Assembly: GCA_007130825.1 (NCBI GenBank)
Contig: SLRT01000044.1
Span: 1 to 32,704 of the forward strand
Length of the DNA: 32,704 bases
From: Syntrophomonadaceae bacterium
GTDB lineage: Bacteria > Bacillota > Dethiobacteria > DTU022
Direction of reading: 5' to 3'
In this document: positions 32,553 through 32,704 of the stretch, one piece after another
Layout of the letters: every line of letters starts with the position of its first letter
How positions within the stretch are numbered: position 1 is the stretch's first letter
Translations under genes and position numbers: made by a program
The notes under the pieces: generated by a model
Told to the model about the DNA's origin: nothing
What the model saw: the letters and a program-made list of their open reading frames with translations, nothing else
The model's database searches: none

Positions 32553-32704
32553 ATAACCTGTTGATTAGTTGTGTGCTTTCCATCCTTTTATTATTATGCA
32601 CTACTAAATCAATCTTTAAACAACCATTTTAATAACTTATCCACATTTTTTCTTTTAATGATATAATTATTCCAGCTTGATGTATAAACTTTTTTTTAGA
32701 CAAA
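32553..32704. other. oriC: oriC region, downstream part (after dnaA)
   Basis: This AT-rich stretch of 152 bases to the window edge has an exact DnaA box (TTATCCACA, 32637-32645) and a one-mismatch box (TTATGCACT, 32594-32602), then A/T runs. The bipartite arrangement around dnaA resembles that of Bacillus subtilis. A dnaN start is not reached. Confidence 0.75.
32637..32645 (+). promoter_or_regulatory. DnaA box (exact TTATCCACA)
   Basis: Perfect consensus box after dnaA, in the plus direction, followed by a T-rich run. Confidence 0.88.

Overview
The window is the origin-proximal region of a Bacillota chromosome, most likely Clostridia in the broad sense. The grounds are the gene order rpmH-rnpA-yidD-yidC-jag-mnmE-rsmG-noc-parA-parB beside dnaA, a WalRK-YycH system, an S6-SSB-S18 operon and strong Shine-Dalgarno sites (GGAGG type). 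No 16S gene, tRNA or other species-level marker is present, so I do not name a genus. Almost every gene lies on the minus strand, reading away from the origin; dnaA alone is on the plus strand. No IS element, phage gene, CRISPR array, rRNA or tRNA was seen.

Layout from right to left. (1) 30854-32704: a bipartite oriC, with DnaA boxes on both sides of dnaA. (2) 28600-30853: rpmH, rnpA, yidD, yidC and jag from one consensus promoter, closed by an intrinsic terminator. rpmH is missing from the ORF track. (3) 23693-28528: mnmE, rsmG, noc, parA and parB with a parS site right after parB; mnmG, usually between mnmE and rsmG, is absent here. (4) 21742-23451: an M23 peptidase and a bactofilin (cell shape and wall). 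(5) 18525-21670: adk, a DUF951 gene, ychF and an AI-2E-type membrane protein. (6) 17245-18512: rpsF, ssb and rpsR with a likely S6:S18-binding leader and a terminator. (7) 13846-17059: rplI, dnaB and a COG2509-like FAD dehydrogenase. (8) 4679-13412: an accessory cluster of gntR, a larA homolog, livK-livH-livM-livG-livF and a glcD-type oxidase. (9) 1-4356: a G5/M23 wall peptidase, walR, walK and the start of yycH, cut by the window edge.

Most of the window is housekeeping: replication start, chromosome partition, nucleoid occlusion, translation, membrane insertion and cell-wall control. The least ordinary part is block 8. A GntR/FCD regulator, a nickel-pincer racemase homolog, a complete LIV-type ABC importer and a GlcD-type 2-hydroxyacid oxidase lie head to tail under one apparent promoter. 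I read this as a candidate uptake, racemisation and oxidation pathway for a hydroxy acid. The substrate is unknown, and the racemase homolog seems to lack part of the substrate-binding motif of characterised lactate racemase.
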